A DNA stretch of 64,000 nt from Comamonas sp. KCTC 72670 (GTDB lineage Bacteria; Myxococcota; Myxococcia; Myxococcales; Myxococcaceae): the NCBI GenBank assembly GCA_014656495.1, contig BNCN01000022.1, positions 1 through 64,000 on the forward strand. Direction: 5' to 3'. The translations under genes and the position numbers were made by a program. Shown here one piece after another: positions 19,813 through 29,259 of the stretch. The notes below the pieces were generated by a model. It did no database searches. It was given only the letters and a program-made list of their open reading frames with translations, and was not told the origin of the DNA. Position 1 is the stretch's first letter, and each line of letters starts with the position of its first letter.

Positions 19813-20241
19813 TCACTTTCGCGCCGCCTCCAACACGTCGCGAATCGCGCCGGCATGCTTGCCCTCGGACGGTGCCCGGTCCGCGGGCATGCGTCCGGCC
19901 TGGTCGCGGATGAACGGGTCGGCGCTGGCTCCCGACTCGTCCGCCGCGTTCACGTCGGAGCCAGCCTTCACGAGGAGGCTCACGAGGTTGGCGAAGCCGT
20001 GCTCGGTGGCCGCGACCAAGGGCGGCTCGAAGGCGGCTGCACTCAAATCGGCCTTCGCGTCCAGCAGGACCCGGACGGCCGCCTCGTCGCCGTGACTGCA
20101 CGCATACGCCAGGGGCGTCGATGGGTACCGGTGGACATCGACCTCGCTCGGGGCGGCCCCTTCGGCCAGCAGGTTCTCGACCCCGATGACGTTGCACTGC
20201 GCGATGGCGGCGAACAGGCTCTCAGGTGGGTCGAGCTTCAT
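19813..20241 (-). CDS. Ankyrin-repeat protein
   Basis: The 142-residue protein contains about three ankyrin repeats: ESLFAAIAQCNVIGVENLLA, STPLAYACSHGDEAAVRVLL and EPPLVAATEHGFANLVSLLV, each with the loop motif (ADL, SDVN). Ankyrin repeats mediate protein binding. It lies 37 bp upstream of the TIGR02996/LRR-like gene on the same strand, so the two probably form an operon of interaction-domain proteins. Start ATG 20241. The binding partner is unknown. Confidence 0.85.
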   Translation of the reverse strand: MKLDPPESLFAAIAQCNVIGVENLLAEGAAPSEVDVHRYPSTPLAYACSHGDEAAVRVLLDAKADLSAAAFEPPLVAATEHGFANLVSLLVKAGSDVNAADESGASADPFIRDQAGRMPADRAPSEGKHAGAIRDVLEAARK

Positions 20242-20636
20242 GGGAGGGAGCCGTGGCGTGGCGCTGGACTCCAGCGTAGCCCAGCCCTCCTTCAGATGCG
20301 CTCCTCTGCTCCAGCCGGCTCATGCAGGTTCAACCCGCGGCCACCGACGGATTCATTCGAGCCATGAATGAGGCGCCGCGCCGCAGTGCCTGATGCGCAT
20401 TGCGGCTTCAGCGGCGAATTCCATCTCAGCTCCTCTCCCGGCGCTGCGGGGTTGGCGTGATGTGGGAGCCCCTGAGAAAATGCGTGTGAATCGGGCGCGA
20501 CGCGCGCGGGGGGAAATTGCTGAATTTTCCTTTCGAAATGAGGGGTATCTCTTTTCGTCGTTCGCGGTCGGGCTGAAATGCGCTCGGAGCGGGTTTCCTG
20601 TCTGCATTACCCAAACCCCAGCAGGAGCTTCCGAGA
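20242..20636. other. 395-bp divergent intergenic region
   Basis: This is upstream DNA for the ankyrin operon and the beta-lactamase-fold lipoprotein. The part at 20500-20570 is A+T-richer and could hold promoters, but no clear -35/-10 pair stands out. A CAGGAG site lies 13 bases before ATG 20637. Confidence 0.35.
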
Positions 20637-22658
20637 ATGATGCCTTTCAGAGCGGTGCCGCTTCTGGCAGTCCTATCAGTGCTGGCCGTGTCCCTCGTGG
20701 GATGCGGGATTCCAGAGGAGCCATCCCCAACCTCTCCGGATTCCGCCAGGCAGTCCCTCGCGGGCCCCTATGATGCATGGGTTGCCCGCCATGGGCTCAC
20801 CGCGGCCCAGTACCAGACTGAATTCAACACTTGGACGGGGCAGGGCTACCGCCTCTCCTATGTCAGTGGCTACGAAGACGGAGGCAGTGTCCGCTACGCG
20901 GCCATCTGGGAGCAGACGAGCGGCCCCGCCTGGCGGGCCTTCCATGGACTGACGTCCGCGCAGTACCAGTCCACGGTCGTCACTCAGCAGTCACAGGGCT
21001 ACCGCCCGGTGGTGGTCAACGGGTACAGCGTGGGGGGCGTGGCCTACTTCGCGGCCATCTTCCATGTCGGCGGCGGTGTGGCCTGGGCGGCCCGCCATGA
21101 CCTGACCGCGGCCCAGTACCAGACGGAGTTCAACACCTGGACGGGGCAGGGCTACCGGCCCGTGCACGTGAGTGGCTACACGTCCGGAGGCGCGGAGCGC
21201 TACGCGGCCATCTGGGAGCAGACCAGCGGCCCTGCCTGGCGCGCCTACCACGGCCTGTCGGCCGCGCAGTACCAGTCCACGTTCAATACCAACGCAGCCC
21301 AGGGGTATCAGCTCGCGAAGGTCAGCGGCTACAACGTGGGCGGCACGGACCGGTACGCGGCCATCTTCCATGCGTCCTCGGGGGTTCCGACCGCCGCGCG
21401 TCATGGGCTCTCCGCGGCCGCGTATCAACAGGCCGTGACGGACCTCAAGAACCAGGGGTACCGCCCGGTCCTGGTGGCGGCGCACAACAATGGCAGCCAG
21501 CCTGTGTTCGCCCTGCTCTGGCAGAACCTGACGTTCAGCGCGGCGGACCTGCGGCACATCGACGACACCGTCCAGCAGGCGATGGCCAGCTCGAACACCG
21601 TGGGCCTGTCGTTGGCCATCACCCACCAGGGGCGCCTCGTCTTCGCCAAGGGCTATGGCCTGGCCGACCGCACCAGCAACACGCCGGTCAACTCCTCCCA
21701 CCGCTTCCGCGTGGCCAGCGTCTCCAAGCCGCTGACGTCCATTGGCGTCATGCGGCTGATTGAGAACGGGCAGGTTCGCCTGACGGACCGCGTCTTCGGA
21801 CGGGGGGGACTGCTGGGGGAGACGTACGGCGCGCAAGGCACCTACGCGGACAGCCGTGTCCTCGACATCACCGTCCAGCACCTGCTGGAGCACACCATGG
21901 GCGGCTGGGACAACGACGGCAACGACGGTTCCGGCGACCCCATGTTCATGAACCCGAGCATGACGCACGCGCAGCTCATCCAGTGGGTGTTGCAGAACGT
22001 GCCGCTCGAGTTCGCGCCGGGGACGACCCACCAGTACTCGAACTTCGGGTACAGCGTCCTCGGCCGCATCATCGAGCGCGTCACGGGAAAGAGCTACGAC
22101 GCCTACATGCGCGACCACGTGTTCACCCCCAGCGGCGCCACCAGCTTCGCCGTGGGCGGCGACACCCTGGCCGCGCGTCTGCCGAACGAGGCCGTCTACT
22201 ACCAACTGGGGACGGGGGCCTTCAATCCATACGGCATGCCGGTGCGCCGCATGGATGCGCACGGCGGTTGGGTCGTCACGCCCATCGACCTGCTGCGCGT
22301 CGCGGTGCGAGCGGACGGGTTCTCCACCGTTCCGGACCTGCTGAGCGCGGCGTCACTCACCACGATGACCACGCGCACGACGGCCCCCAATACCGTGGGC
22401 AACCCCGTCAACTACGCGAAAGGCTGGGCGGTGAACAACGTCCCCAACTGGTGGCACAACGGCGGCCTCCCGGGGACCTCGTCCATGTTGGTGCGGACCG
22501 ATGACCGCTTCGGGCCCAGCCGCTCCGAGGCGTTCACCTGGTCCATCATGACCAACTCCAACAACAGTGACTCGGCCACCAACATCAACCTCGACGCCCT
22601 CATGTGGAACGTCGTGAGCGGCGTCAGCGCGTGGCCCGCGCACGACCTGTTCCAGTGA
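20637..22658 (+). CDS. Lipoprotein serine hydrolase: tandem BTRD repeats plus class C beta-lactamase fold
   Basis: The 673-residue protein has a lipobox (SLVGC, Cys23). Residues 44-295 carry five copies of an about 50-residue repeat (GLTAAQYQTEFNTWTGQGYR ... VSGY..GG..RYAAIWEQ), the bacterial tandem repeat domain often fused to beta-lactamase-like enzymes. From about 300 there is a class C beta-lactamase/DD-peptidase fold with S361-V-S-K364, Y467-S-N469 and the KTG-equivalent HNGG near residue 617. Such enzymes hydrolyse esters, D-Ala peptides or lactams; the substrate is unknown. Repeats 1 and 3 are almost identical, pointing to recent duplication. The first of two tandem ATGs (20637, 20640) is used. 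Confidence 0.9.
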   Translation: MMPFRAVPLLAVLSVLAVSLVGCGIPEEPSPTSPDSARQSLAGPYDAWVARHGLTAAQYQTEFNTWTGQGYRLSYVSGYEDGGSVRYAAIWEQTSGPAWRAFHGLTSAQYQSTVVTQQSQGYRPVVVNGYSVGGVAYFAAIFHVGGGVAWAARHDLTAAQYQTEFNTWTGQGYRPVHVSGYTSGGAERYAAIWEQTSGPAWRAYHGLSAAQYQSTFNTNAAQGYQLAKVSGYNVGGTDRYAAIFHASSGVPTAARHGLSAAAYQQAVTDLKNQGYRPVLVAAHNNGSQPVFALLWQNLTFSAADLRHIDDTVQQAMASSNTVGLSLAITHQGRLVFAKGYGLADRTSNTPVNSSHRFRVASVSKPLTSIGVMRLIENGQVRLTDRVFGRGGLLGETYGAQGTYADSRVLDITVQHLLEHTMGGWDNDGNDGSGDPMFMNPSMTHAQLIQWVLQNVPLEFAPGTTHQYSNFGYSVLGRIIERVTGKSYDAYMRDHVFTPSGATSFAVGGDTLAARLPNEAVYYQLGTGAFNPYGMPVRRMDAHGGWVVTPIDLLRVAVRADGFSTVPDLLSAASLTTMTTRTTAPNTVGNPVNYAKGWAVNNVPNWWHNGGLPGTSSMLVRTDDRFGPSRSEAFTWSIMTNSNNSDSATNINLDALMWNVVSGVSAWPAHDLFQ

Positions 22659-22688
22659 AGTCCCCAGGGCGCTGAGGGAGGACGCCAA

Positions 22689-22723
22689 GGACCGGCGGGG
22701 CGCTCAGGGGCCTCCGCCGGTCC
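22689..22723. terminator. Bidirectional hairpin between convergent genes
   Basis: A perfect 10-bp G+C stem (GGACCGGCGG 22689-22698 with CCGCCGGTCC 22714-22723) lies between the stops of two convergent genes. There is no T tract, so Rho-independent termination is uncertain. Confidence 0.5.
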
Positions 22724-22739
22724 GCGGTTCAGCGCGCTG

Positions 22740-24425
22740 CTAATCCCGCGTGCAGACGACGTCGTCCACCTGGAGGTGGTCGCGGTCGGCTTCGCTGCGG
22801 CTGGGGTAGAAGAACAGACGCCAGTCGCGCACGTTGCCCGCGAAACGGAAGAACACGGGCTGCCACTCGTCGCTGTCCACCAGCAGGAAGTCGGTCTGCG
22901 GGTTCCAGCCGGCGCTCGAATAGATGCGGTGGCGGATGCTGCCGTGGCCACGCACCCGGTACGAGCAGGAGTAGTTGCCGCTGGGGACGTTGAACTTCTC
23001 GGTCGTGAAGCGCTCGGCGATCTGGATGGGGACGATGAACTGCAGCGCCGACGAACCGCCATGCACCGACGCCGTGTAGCGCGCCAGGCGCGTGGGCCGG
23101 ATCTCCGTGCCCGGGTCGGCGACGCCATTGTCCAGGCCGTACCAGTAGTCCGGGATGAGGTGCTGCCCGTGGTAGGGAATGTTGTAGGTGTTCCAGCTCT
23201 CGAAGCCGCCGTTGCGGATGATGTTCGAGGCGTGCTCGGCGGAGACGCAGCGCTTGGTGGCCGGGTCGCAGGCGGGCAGGTCACCGACGCAGTCGTACGT
23301 GGTGAAGCACGCGCCCGCGGAGAGCTCGCACGCGCCCGTCGTGGGGTTGCAGCTGGTCGCGGGGTTGCTGCACGTCACGCCCGCGCAGGGGTCGCCCGCC
23401 ACGCAGAGGTGCGAGGCGGTGTCGCAGACCGGCGTCTCGGGCGTGCCCGCGCAGTCCACATGGCGGGTGCAGCGGTCCTCCGCGACGACGCAGGTGTGGG
23501 TCGCGTCGCAGGCCTCCCACTCGTTGCAGTCCAGGGCGTCGTTGCAGCGGCCGGCGCGAGGCTCGCAGGTGGCGGTGGCGTTCACACAGCGCTCCCAGGA
23601 CTCGCAGCTGACCGTGTCACAGGCCTCGGCGGCCCGGAGGCAACGCACGTCGTCGATGAGCAGGTGCTCGCCGCTGGTGTTGCGGACGCTGAAGATGAGC
23701 TCGAAGGTGTCGAAGACGTCGTTGGCGAGGTTGAAGGTGTACGACAGCTGCCGCCACTCCGCGGAGTCGACCGAGGTGTAGCCCGTGTAGCTGGAGTAGT
23801 CGGAGGCGAAGTAGGCGTTGCGGACCTCGCCCGTACCGCGCGCCTGGTAGGTGCAGCTGTACCGGCCGGCGGGCATCGACTTCTCCAGCGTGGTGAAGCG
23901 CCGGTGCGCCGTCGCGGCGTTGACCAGCCGGACCGCGTTCGCGCCCTCGAACGGATGCGTCGTCTCCTTGCGCACGTCGCTGGAGGGGAGGTTCGACTTG
24001 CTGCCGAACCACATCGACGGGAGCGCACCGGGCCACTCCTCGAAGCCCCAGTTGTCGATGACGCTCACCGTGGGCGGCGGCCCACCCGCGTCGGGCTCCT
24101 CGGAGCCTGCGTCCGGCGTCTCGGAGCCCGCGTCGGGCGTCTCCTCACCCGCGTCCGGCGTCTCGGAGCCGGCATCCGGCGTCTCCTCGCCCGCGTCCGG
24201 CGTCTCCTCGCCCGCATCCGGCGTCTCTTCACCTGCATCGGGCGTCTCTTCGCCCCCGTCCGGGAGCTCTTCTCCGGCGTCAGGGACGTCTCCGCCGCCG
24301 TCGGGGACCTGCGTGCCCGAATCAGGGCGGGGCTGGCCGGCATCCGGCGCGACTACGGGATCCGAACCTCCACAGGCGACCACCAACGCCAGCAGCGAAG
24401 CGAGACACACTCGAGACAACGTCAC
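22740..24425 (-). CDS. Cys-rich lipoprotein with two jelly-roll (CBM-like) domains
   Basis: The 561-residue protein starts with a lipoprotein leader (VTLSRVCLASLLALVVACGG). A long PDAG/EET repeat linker follows. Domain one (about 105-250) begins NWGFEEWPGALPSMWFGSKS and ends with LLIDDVRCL. A Cys-rich stretch (about 255-390) has some 20 cysteines in EGF-like spacing (CDTVSCESWERC, CNDALDCNEWEAC). A second copy of domain one begins NGGFESWN and ends LQVDDVVCTRD. The paired domains resemble carbohydrate-binding jelly rolls. GTG 24425 is chosen because GGAGG lies six bases upstream; in-frame starts further up lack this and spoil the signal peptide. Probably an outer-surface adhesion or binding protein. 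Confidence 0.85.
   Translation of the reverse strand: MTLSRVCLASLLALVVACGGSDPVVAPDAGQPRPDSGTQVPDGGGDVPDAGEELPDGGEETPDAGEETPDAGEETPDAGEETPDAGSETPDAGEETPDAGSETPDAGSEEPDAGGPPPTVSVIDNWGFEEWPGALPSMWFGSKSNLPSSDVRKETTHPFEGANAVRLVNAATAHRRFTTLEKSMPAGRYSCTYQARGTGEVRNAYFASDYSSYTGYTSVDSAEWRQLSYTFNLANDVFDTFELIFSVRNTSGEHLLIDDVRCLRAAEACDTVSCESWERCVNATATCEPRAGRCNDALDCNEWEACDATHTCVVAEDRCTRHVDCAGTPETPVCDTASHLCVAGDPCAGVTCSNPATSCNPTTGACELSAGACFTTYDCVGDLPACDPATKRCVSAEHASNIIRNGGFESWNTYNIPYHGQHLIPDYWYGLDNGVADPGTEIRPTRLARYTASVHGGSSALQFIVPIQIAERFTTEKFNVPSGNYSCSYRVRGHGSIRHRIYSSAGWNPQTDFLLVDSDEWQPVFFRFAGNVRDWRLFFYPSRSEADRDHLQVDDVVCTRD
24084..24287 (-). repeat. 21-bp tandem repeat encoding (E/S)ETPDAG
   Basis: About nine to ten units of 21 bp encode EETPDAG or SETPDAG variants. 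It is the linker between the lipidated N-terminus and the first binding domain of the surrounding lipoprotein. The unit number is likely to vary between strains. Confidence 0.9.
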
Positions 24426-24825
24426 AGCAAACCTCCGGCTTTCAGAATGGGCACTCTCGTACCACAGTTTTCCTCGCAGGCGGCCTGAGCGCCCGCTTCC
24501 GGCCTGGCTCCGCACGTCGACGGGTCCGTACTCTGCAACGCCAGTGCAGCTTGCAAGTCGTTAAGCGAAGGAAGCCCGGATTAACGCTGGTTCGTCACGG
24601 GCGCCGTCACATGCCGCTTCGAAGGCGACGCATGAAGGGCCACTGCTGTACGGAAGGCCTCGCCAGCCGCGCCACGGTGGGCGCGATGCGAGGGTCTCCG
24701 GCGCTCGGTCTGGGGGCCTGCCTGGCGCTGGCGCGCGTCAAGTGCCGAGCGCCGTGGGTCGGTCATTCGTCCTACGGATGGACGACGGATGTGGGGCGCT
24801 GTTCACGCCCGGTAATGTCGCCTCC
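24426..24825. other. 400-bp divergent intergenic region
   Basis: This is upstream DNA of two divergent genes. The only clear element is the GGAGG ribosome site of the minus-strand lipoprotein (about 24432-24436). No gene or strong promoter was recognised. Confidence 0.35.
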
Positions 24826-25293
24826 ATGGACACACGCTCCCTGGTAGGACGCATCACCATCCCGACGCCTTGCGAGATGCGCTGGGAAGACATGAAGGGC
24901 GACGCACGTGTCCGGCACTGCGAGGCGTGCAAGCTCTCCGTCCACAACCTGAGCGAGATGACCACGTCCGAGGTGGAGGCGCTGCTTCAGCCCGGTGGGC
25001 GTGTGTGCGCGCGGCTCTATCGCAGGTGGGATGGGACGGTCGTCACGGGGGATTGCCGGCGCGTGTGGGAACAGCAGCGAACGGAGGCCCGCACGCTCCT
25101 GGGCACGGCCATGACCGTGACGGCCGCGCTCGCGTTCATCGTCGTGATTGGCGTGCTCACGGTGATGCTCTATGGCGACAACCTCCGGCGCATGTTCGGC
25201 GCCAGGGCGGGCGGCGTGGACCTGGGCTCCAGCCCGCCCCCGGGCAGGCTGGTCCCCGCTCCGAAAGTCGTGAACGGGCGGTACTCGAACTGA
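24826..25293 (+). CDS. Cys-rich domain membrane protein, hypothetical
   Basis: The 155-residue protein begins with a compact Cys domain, IPTPCEMRWEDMKGDARVRH then CEACKLSVHNLSEMT, followed by GRVCARLYRRWDGTVVTGDC. This 'C..RWEDM....RHC..C...VHNLS.M' module recurs as an N-terminal domain in myxobacterial and planctomycete hypotheticals and probably binds a metal. One transmembrane helix (about 96-119, AMTVTAALAFIVVIGVLTVM) follows, then a short Pro-rich tail. ATG 24826 (MDTRSLVGR) is used; there is no strong ribosome site at the upstream alternative. Function unknown. Confidence 0.75.
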   Translation: MDTRSLVGRITIPTPCEMRWEDMKGDARVRHCEACKLSVHNLSEMTTSEVEALLQPGGRVCARLYRRWDGTVVTGDCRRVWEQQRTEARTLLGTAMTVTAALAFIVVIGVLTVMLYGDNLRRMFGARAGGVDLGSSPPPGRLVPAPKVVNGRYSN

Positions 25294-25323
25294 GGCGCCA
25301 GCAGGGATTTCCTCCTGGCGCGT

Positions 25324-26502
25324 TCAGCGGCCGTCCCAGAACGTCCTGTCGCCGTACTCCCAGCTCCAGGGGACTCCCGTTTCACCGAGCACGAAGCGCA
25401 CCAGGTGGGGGAACGCGGCCTCGGCGCGCACGTCGTTGGCCAGCAGCAGCACGCAGCGCCGTCCTCGCGGCACGCACACGAGCGTGTTGCCGGTGCTCTC
25501 GTTGTGCCCGCCCTTGAAGAACCCGGGGCCCTGCGGGCCTTCGAACACCACCATGCCCAGCCCCGCCGCCAGGTCCTCGCGCCGCGCCCCTTCGGGCAGC
25601 GCGTCTTGCAGCGTGGGGAACTGGCTCCGGGTGGTGATGGGGCGCTGGGGCGCGGTCATGTCCGCGAAGGCCTGGGGTGACAGGCCCTCACCGCGCACGA
25701 GCGCGGCGGCGAAGCGAGCGAGGTCGTCGATGGTGGTATCCATGGACCCCGCGGCGCGCACCTTGCTGCGTTCATCATGCGGCTCCACGTTGCCCTCGGC
25801 CGTCCACCCGTCCGCCAGGTTGTGCGCGAAGTCCGGCCGCCACATCATGCTGGTGTTCCGCATGCCCAGCCGGTCGAACACGCGTTGCTGGAGCTCGGTG
25901 CCCACGTCCAGCCCCAGGCCGCGCTCGAGCACGAACTGCATCAGGATGATTCCATCCCCGGAGTATGCGTAGCGGCTGCCCGGCGCGAAGTGGATGCGCA
26001 GCTTGCCGTCAGGCTCCAGGAACCCGAAGTTGGCGAAGCCCGCGCTGTGGGTGAGCAGGATGCGCGGGGTGATGGCCTTCCAACGCGCGTCGCCCGCCAG
26101 GTGCGACCAGGTCGAGTACCGGGCGTCGTCCGGGTAGTCGGGCAGGGGCCGCTCCAGGTAGCTCGCAATCGAGGTGTCGAGGTCGAGGCGCGCCTCGTCC
26201 GCCAATTGCGCCACTAGGTAGGCGAAGACCGTCTTGGTGAGGGAGGCGCCGTACATCACGGTGTCCGTCCGCAGCGGCTCGCCCCTCGCGTTGCGCAGTC
26301 CGTGGGCCCGCGTCGTCACGACGCGTCCGTCCTCAATCACCGCGAGCGCCAGCCCCTTCGCGCCGGTCGCGCTCAGGGCCCGCTGCATTTCGCCATCCAG
26401 CGCGGCGGCGTCCGGAAGGGGAGGCCTCTCCCGGAGGGCGGGCGCCGTGGCGCACCCCGCGGCGAACAACAGACTCAGGCTCCAGACACGCAGCACGTTC
26501 AT
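25324..26502 (-). CDS. Lipoprotein serine hydrolase, class C beta-lactamase family
   Basis: The 392-residue protein has a lipobox (AAGC, Cys17) and a beta-lactamase/DD-peptidase fold. The catalytic S87-L-T-K90 and Y180-S-G182 are present. The third motif is KGGHNESTG near residue 336, where HNE replaces the usual KTG. This set is typical of esterase-like members rather than true beta-lactamases. Only the catalytic domain is present, unlike the repeat-fused paralogue at 20637-22658. ATG 26502. The plus-strand gene at 24826-25293 is convergent (30 bp). Confidence 0.9.
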   Translation of the reverse strand: MNVLRVWSLSLLFAAGCATAPALRERPPLPDAAALDGEMQRALSATGAKGLALAVIEDGRVVTTRAHGLRNARGEPLRTDTVMYGASLTKTVFAYLVAQLADEARLDLDTSIASYLERPLPDYPDDARYSTWSHLAGDARWKAITPRILLTHSAGFANFGFLEPDGKLRIHFAPGSRYAYSGDGIILMQFVLERGLGLDVGTELQQRVFDRLGMRNTSMMWRPDFAHNLADGWTAEGNVEPHDERSKVRAAGSMDTTIDDLARFAAALVRGEGLSPQAFADMTAPQRPITTRSQFPTLQDALPEGARREDLAAGLGMVVFEGPQGPGFFKGGHNESTGNTLVCVPRGRRCVLLLANDVRAEAAFPHLVRFVLGETGVPWSWEYGDRTFWDGR

Positions 26503-26654
26503 GCAAGCGGCTCCCGGCCGTTCCTGTTTCGTCAGCGAAACAGGAGGCCGTGCTTACCGTGCCGCCCGGGGCCCATCAACGGCCCAACGCGCCACCGCCG
26601 CCCGTGGTGCGTGCCGGACGGCGCCAGGGGCCGTGGTGCCCGTGCGCGGTCGCC

Positions 26655-28178
26655 TCAGCGGTGCTGGCTGACGAGCCAGCTCTGGACCTCGGGGCGGCTC
26701 CAGAAGTCATCCCAGCCCGAGTGCCCGCTGCCGAGCGTCACGGTCACCGTGACTTCACCCGAGTAGCCGGGGCACTGCCGCACGAGCGGGTGGTAGCCGT
26801 CCGTCGGATTGAACCACCCCCAGGCGCCGAAGGTGCCGTCGCTGTGGTGACCGGATGCCCAGAGGGGAAAGGCCTCCAGGTCGCAGTAGTTCGTGGGGCG
26901 GGGGGCGAAGTAGGCCAGGGGCATGGCGCCGGCGTAGGTCGTCCGATACCGCAAGAGCTGGTCGTTCACGCCGCTGGCGCCCGAAGACAGGCCCGTCATC
27001 GTCACCCGGTCCGGGTCGATGTCATAGACGGTCAGCGCCTGCTGCACGAGCGCGTGCGTCGTGTCCGCGTTCCACCAGGTGTCAATCGCGCCGCCCACGC
27101 GCGGGCCGTTGGGGGCGATGACAATGCCGGGGAACGTGTCGACCAGCGCCTTGCCCGGCGTGAGCTGCCGGATGAAGCCCTCCGGATTGGCGAGCACCTC
27201 CGTATGCGCCGCGTTGAGCGTGGTGCCACCCCGTCCGTGGAGGGACAGCACGGCCGGGTACTTCTTTCCGGGCTGGGTGCCGTAGTCCTTCGGCAGGAAG
27301 ACGGCGCTGTCGTAGGTGCCGCCTCGGTTCCAGACGTGGAACCGCCCCGCGCGTGCGTCCGGCGCCGCGCTGGTGGGGTGCACGGTGACGCGCATCGTGT
27401 CGGAGCCGGTGGCGCCGCCGTTGTCGGTGGCGACCAGCCGGAAGACGTACACGCCCGCGGCCAGGCTGCTCGCCGTCGCGTTGGCGGAGGTGGCGCTCGT
27501 GATGACCGCGGTGGTGGGCCCGGAGACCTGCTCCCAGCGGTAGCTGGCGATGGTGCCGTCGCTGTCGCTCGCGGTGCCCCGAAGCGGCACGGTGTTGTTG
27601 GGCAGGAGGAGGACCGCGTCAGGGCCGGCGGCGGCGGACGGCGGCTGGTTGGCGAGCCGGGTGCCGAACACCTGGAACTCACGCACCCGGCAGATGTTGT
27701 CGTCCGTGGACCGCTTGCACTGCAGCCGCACGTGGCGGGCGTTCACCGGCGTGGTGAAGGTCAGCGTCCGCGCCGTCTGGGGGTTGTCCGTGATGGCGCC
27801 GCCCGGCACCACCTGGAAGTCCACCGTTGCGCTCGGCCGGGCCAGCACGTCGAAGTCGAGCATCCGGCCGAAGGTGGCGTCCCGGCTGACATACACGGTG
27901 ATGCTCGTGATGGCATGCACGGCCTGGAGGTCCACCTCCACCCATTCCGGGTTCCAGGGCACGGGCGGAATGGACGAGCCCCAGCGGTCCTCCGTGTTGA
28001 TGATGCCGTTGAAGGCCTTGGCGTGGCTGAACTGCGTGGGAAAGCCATTGGCGTGCACCGAGGAAGCCGATGAGGGCTTCCCCTGCGCGACGTTGGTGGC
28101 TTGGGCTTGCGCGGTCAGGGCAAGCGACAGGGAACCGAAGCACAGCGCTTTCGCGAGACGGCGAGGACTCCAGGGCAT
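26655..28178 (-). CDS. Secreted discoidin (F5/8C) + Ig/PKD + esterase protein
   Basis: The 507-residue protein has a Sec signal peptide (cleaved near AQA, residue 26). A discoidin/F5-8C (CBM32-like) domain spans about 28-172 (VAQGKPSSASS, KAFNGIINTEDRWGS, WVEVDLQAVHAITSI, VREFQVFG). A PKD/Ig-like domain follows (about 177-270, SDSDGTIASYRWEQVSGP). The C-terminal alpha/beta hydrolase (about 280-507) has nucleophile motif TGLSSGASG and an early LSLHGRGG. The layout matches secreted polysaccharide-associated esterases such as feruloyl- or acetyl-xylan-type enzymes or PHB-depolymerase-like lipases; the substrate is not known. GAAAGG lies seven bases before ATG 28178. Confidence 0.88.
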   Translation of the reverse strand: MPWSPRRLAKALCFGSLSLALTAQAQATNVAQGKPSSASSVHANGFPTQFSHAKAFNGIINTEDRWGSSIPPVPWNPEWVEVDLQAVHAITSITVYVSRDATFGRMLDFDVLARPSATVDFQVVPGGAITDNPQTARTLTFTTPVNARHVRLQCKRSTDDNICRVREFQVFGTRLANQPPSAAAGPDAVLLLPNNTVPLRGTASDSDGTIASYRWEQVSGPTTAVITSATSANATASSLAAGVYVFRLVATDNGGATGSDTMRVTVHPTSAAPDARAGRFHVWNRGGTYDSAVFLPKDYGTQPGKKYPAVLSLHGRGGTTLNAAHTEVLANPEGFIRQLTPGKALVDTFPGIVIAPNGPRVGGAIDTWWNADTTHALVQQALTVYDIDPDRVTMTGLSSGASGVNDQLLRYRTTYAGAMPLAYFAPRPTNYCDLEAFPLWASGHHSDGTFGAWGWFNPTDGYHPLVRQCPGYSGEVTVTVTLGSGHSGWDDFWSRPEVQSWLVSQHR

Positions 28179-28434
28179 GGCGCACCTTTCGTGGAAGGCA
28201 CGCCAAGACTGGCAGGTTTTGATTGCCAGTTGGGTGGAACGCTAAGTGCTTGTTATTTCGGGTGGGTGCTTGCCTCTGTGTTGCAAATGTCTCCTGTGCT
28301 CAGAAACGAGCCACTCCCTGGGGCCCGCGCCATCTGGCTTCAGGCCATGGCGCGGCCACCCGGGGCGAGCAGGGGAGACCCCGCGTCTCGAAGCTCCCCC
28401 GCTTCGCGGGACACGTGAGGCGTGTCCGTCCGTC

Positions 28435-29259
28435 TCAGAAGCCGTGCTTGGTGCTGACGACGCGGCCGTTGAGCGGCTGCAGCGGGCGGTTGTTCGGGTT
28501 GAGGTAGGGCAGGCGCTGGAACGAGGCGATCTGCGCGTCCGACATTTCAATCGGGTTCTTCATCACGTACCACTGGAGCCCCTCGGTGCACGGGGGCGTC
28601 GTGAGAGAACCGGCGTACTTGAAGAAGGCCCTGTTGAGCGGCAGCAGGGAGCTCGCGTTGATGACCGCGCCCGTGGGCTGGCTGTGCTCACCCGCATACT
28701 TCGGCAGGTTGCGGAAGGCGGTGAACAGCGCCGGGTGCACGAAGCCCTCCTTGATGAGGACGCCCACCACGAGCGCGGGGGTCCCATTGGCGTCGGTGTG
28801 CACCAGGTGCACCTCGAGCGGATACTCCACGCCGTCCTTCGTGTGCTCGCTCGGCGTGTGGAAGTGGAACTGCGCCAGGTGGTACGTGTTGCCGTCCACC
28901 TGGACGGTGCTGCCGGCGTCATACGTGAACTGAACCGTATGGCCGTTGTTCGTCATCCGGACGCGGCTGGTGCGGTAGTTGAAGTGGGGCGCGTCGTGAT
29001 GGCCGCGCTCCGCCGTCGACGTCACCAGTGCAATAGGAGACTGGTCCAGGCCCGCCGCGCAGATGGAGTTGCCCGGGAGCTCGCCCCAGCGCTCGGGGCT
29101 GACCGTCTGTGAATAACCCCAGTGAGCGTCTTCGCTGGTCAGGAACACCGGCGCGGGCGTGCCGCGCAGGTCCTGCGCGAAGGCGCTGGAAGCAAGACAA
29201 ACGGATGACACCAACGCGCCCTGCAGGGCGCGCACGGAAACAGTGCGGAAGAACGACAT
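28435..29259 (-). CDS. Periplasmic alpha-class carbonic anhydrase
   Basis: The 274-residue enzyme interconverts CO2 and bicarbonate. It has a Sec signal peptide (cleaved after AFA, residue 28) and the alpha-CA zinc ligands His132 and His134 (AQFHFHTPSEH) and His151 (LEVHLVH). The gate region SLTTPPCTEGLQW and the N-terminal HWGYS...PERWGEL are also present. All key residues are intact. ATG 29259 (MSFFRTVSV) gives the signal peptide and has AAAGGA upstream; the longer frame does not. Neighbours suggest no shared pathway. Confidence 0.95.
   Translation of the reverse strand: MSFFRTVSVRALQGALVSSVCLASSAFAQDLRGTPAPVFLTSEDAHWGYSQTVSPERWGELPGNSICAAGLDQSPIALVTSTAERGHHDAPHFNYRTSRVRMTNNGHTVQFTYDAGSTVQVDGNTYHLAQFHFHTPSEHTKDGVEYPLEVHLVHTDANGTPALVVGVLIKEGFVHPALFTAFRNLPKYAGEHSQPTGAVINASSLLPLNRAFFKYAGSLTTPPCTEGLQWYVMKNPIEMSDAQIASFQRLPYLNPNNRPLQPLNGRVVSTKHGF

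Noticed and set aside
24084-24287. CRISPR-like array
   Set aside because: The 21-bp units are contiguous without spacers and translate in frame to a PDAG linker inside a lipoprotein.
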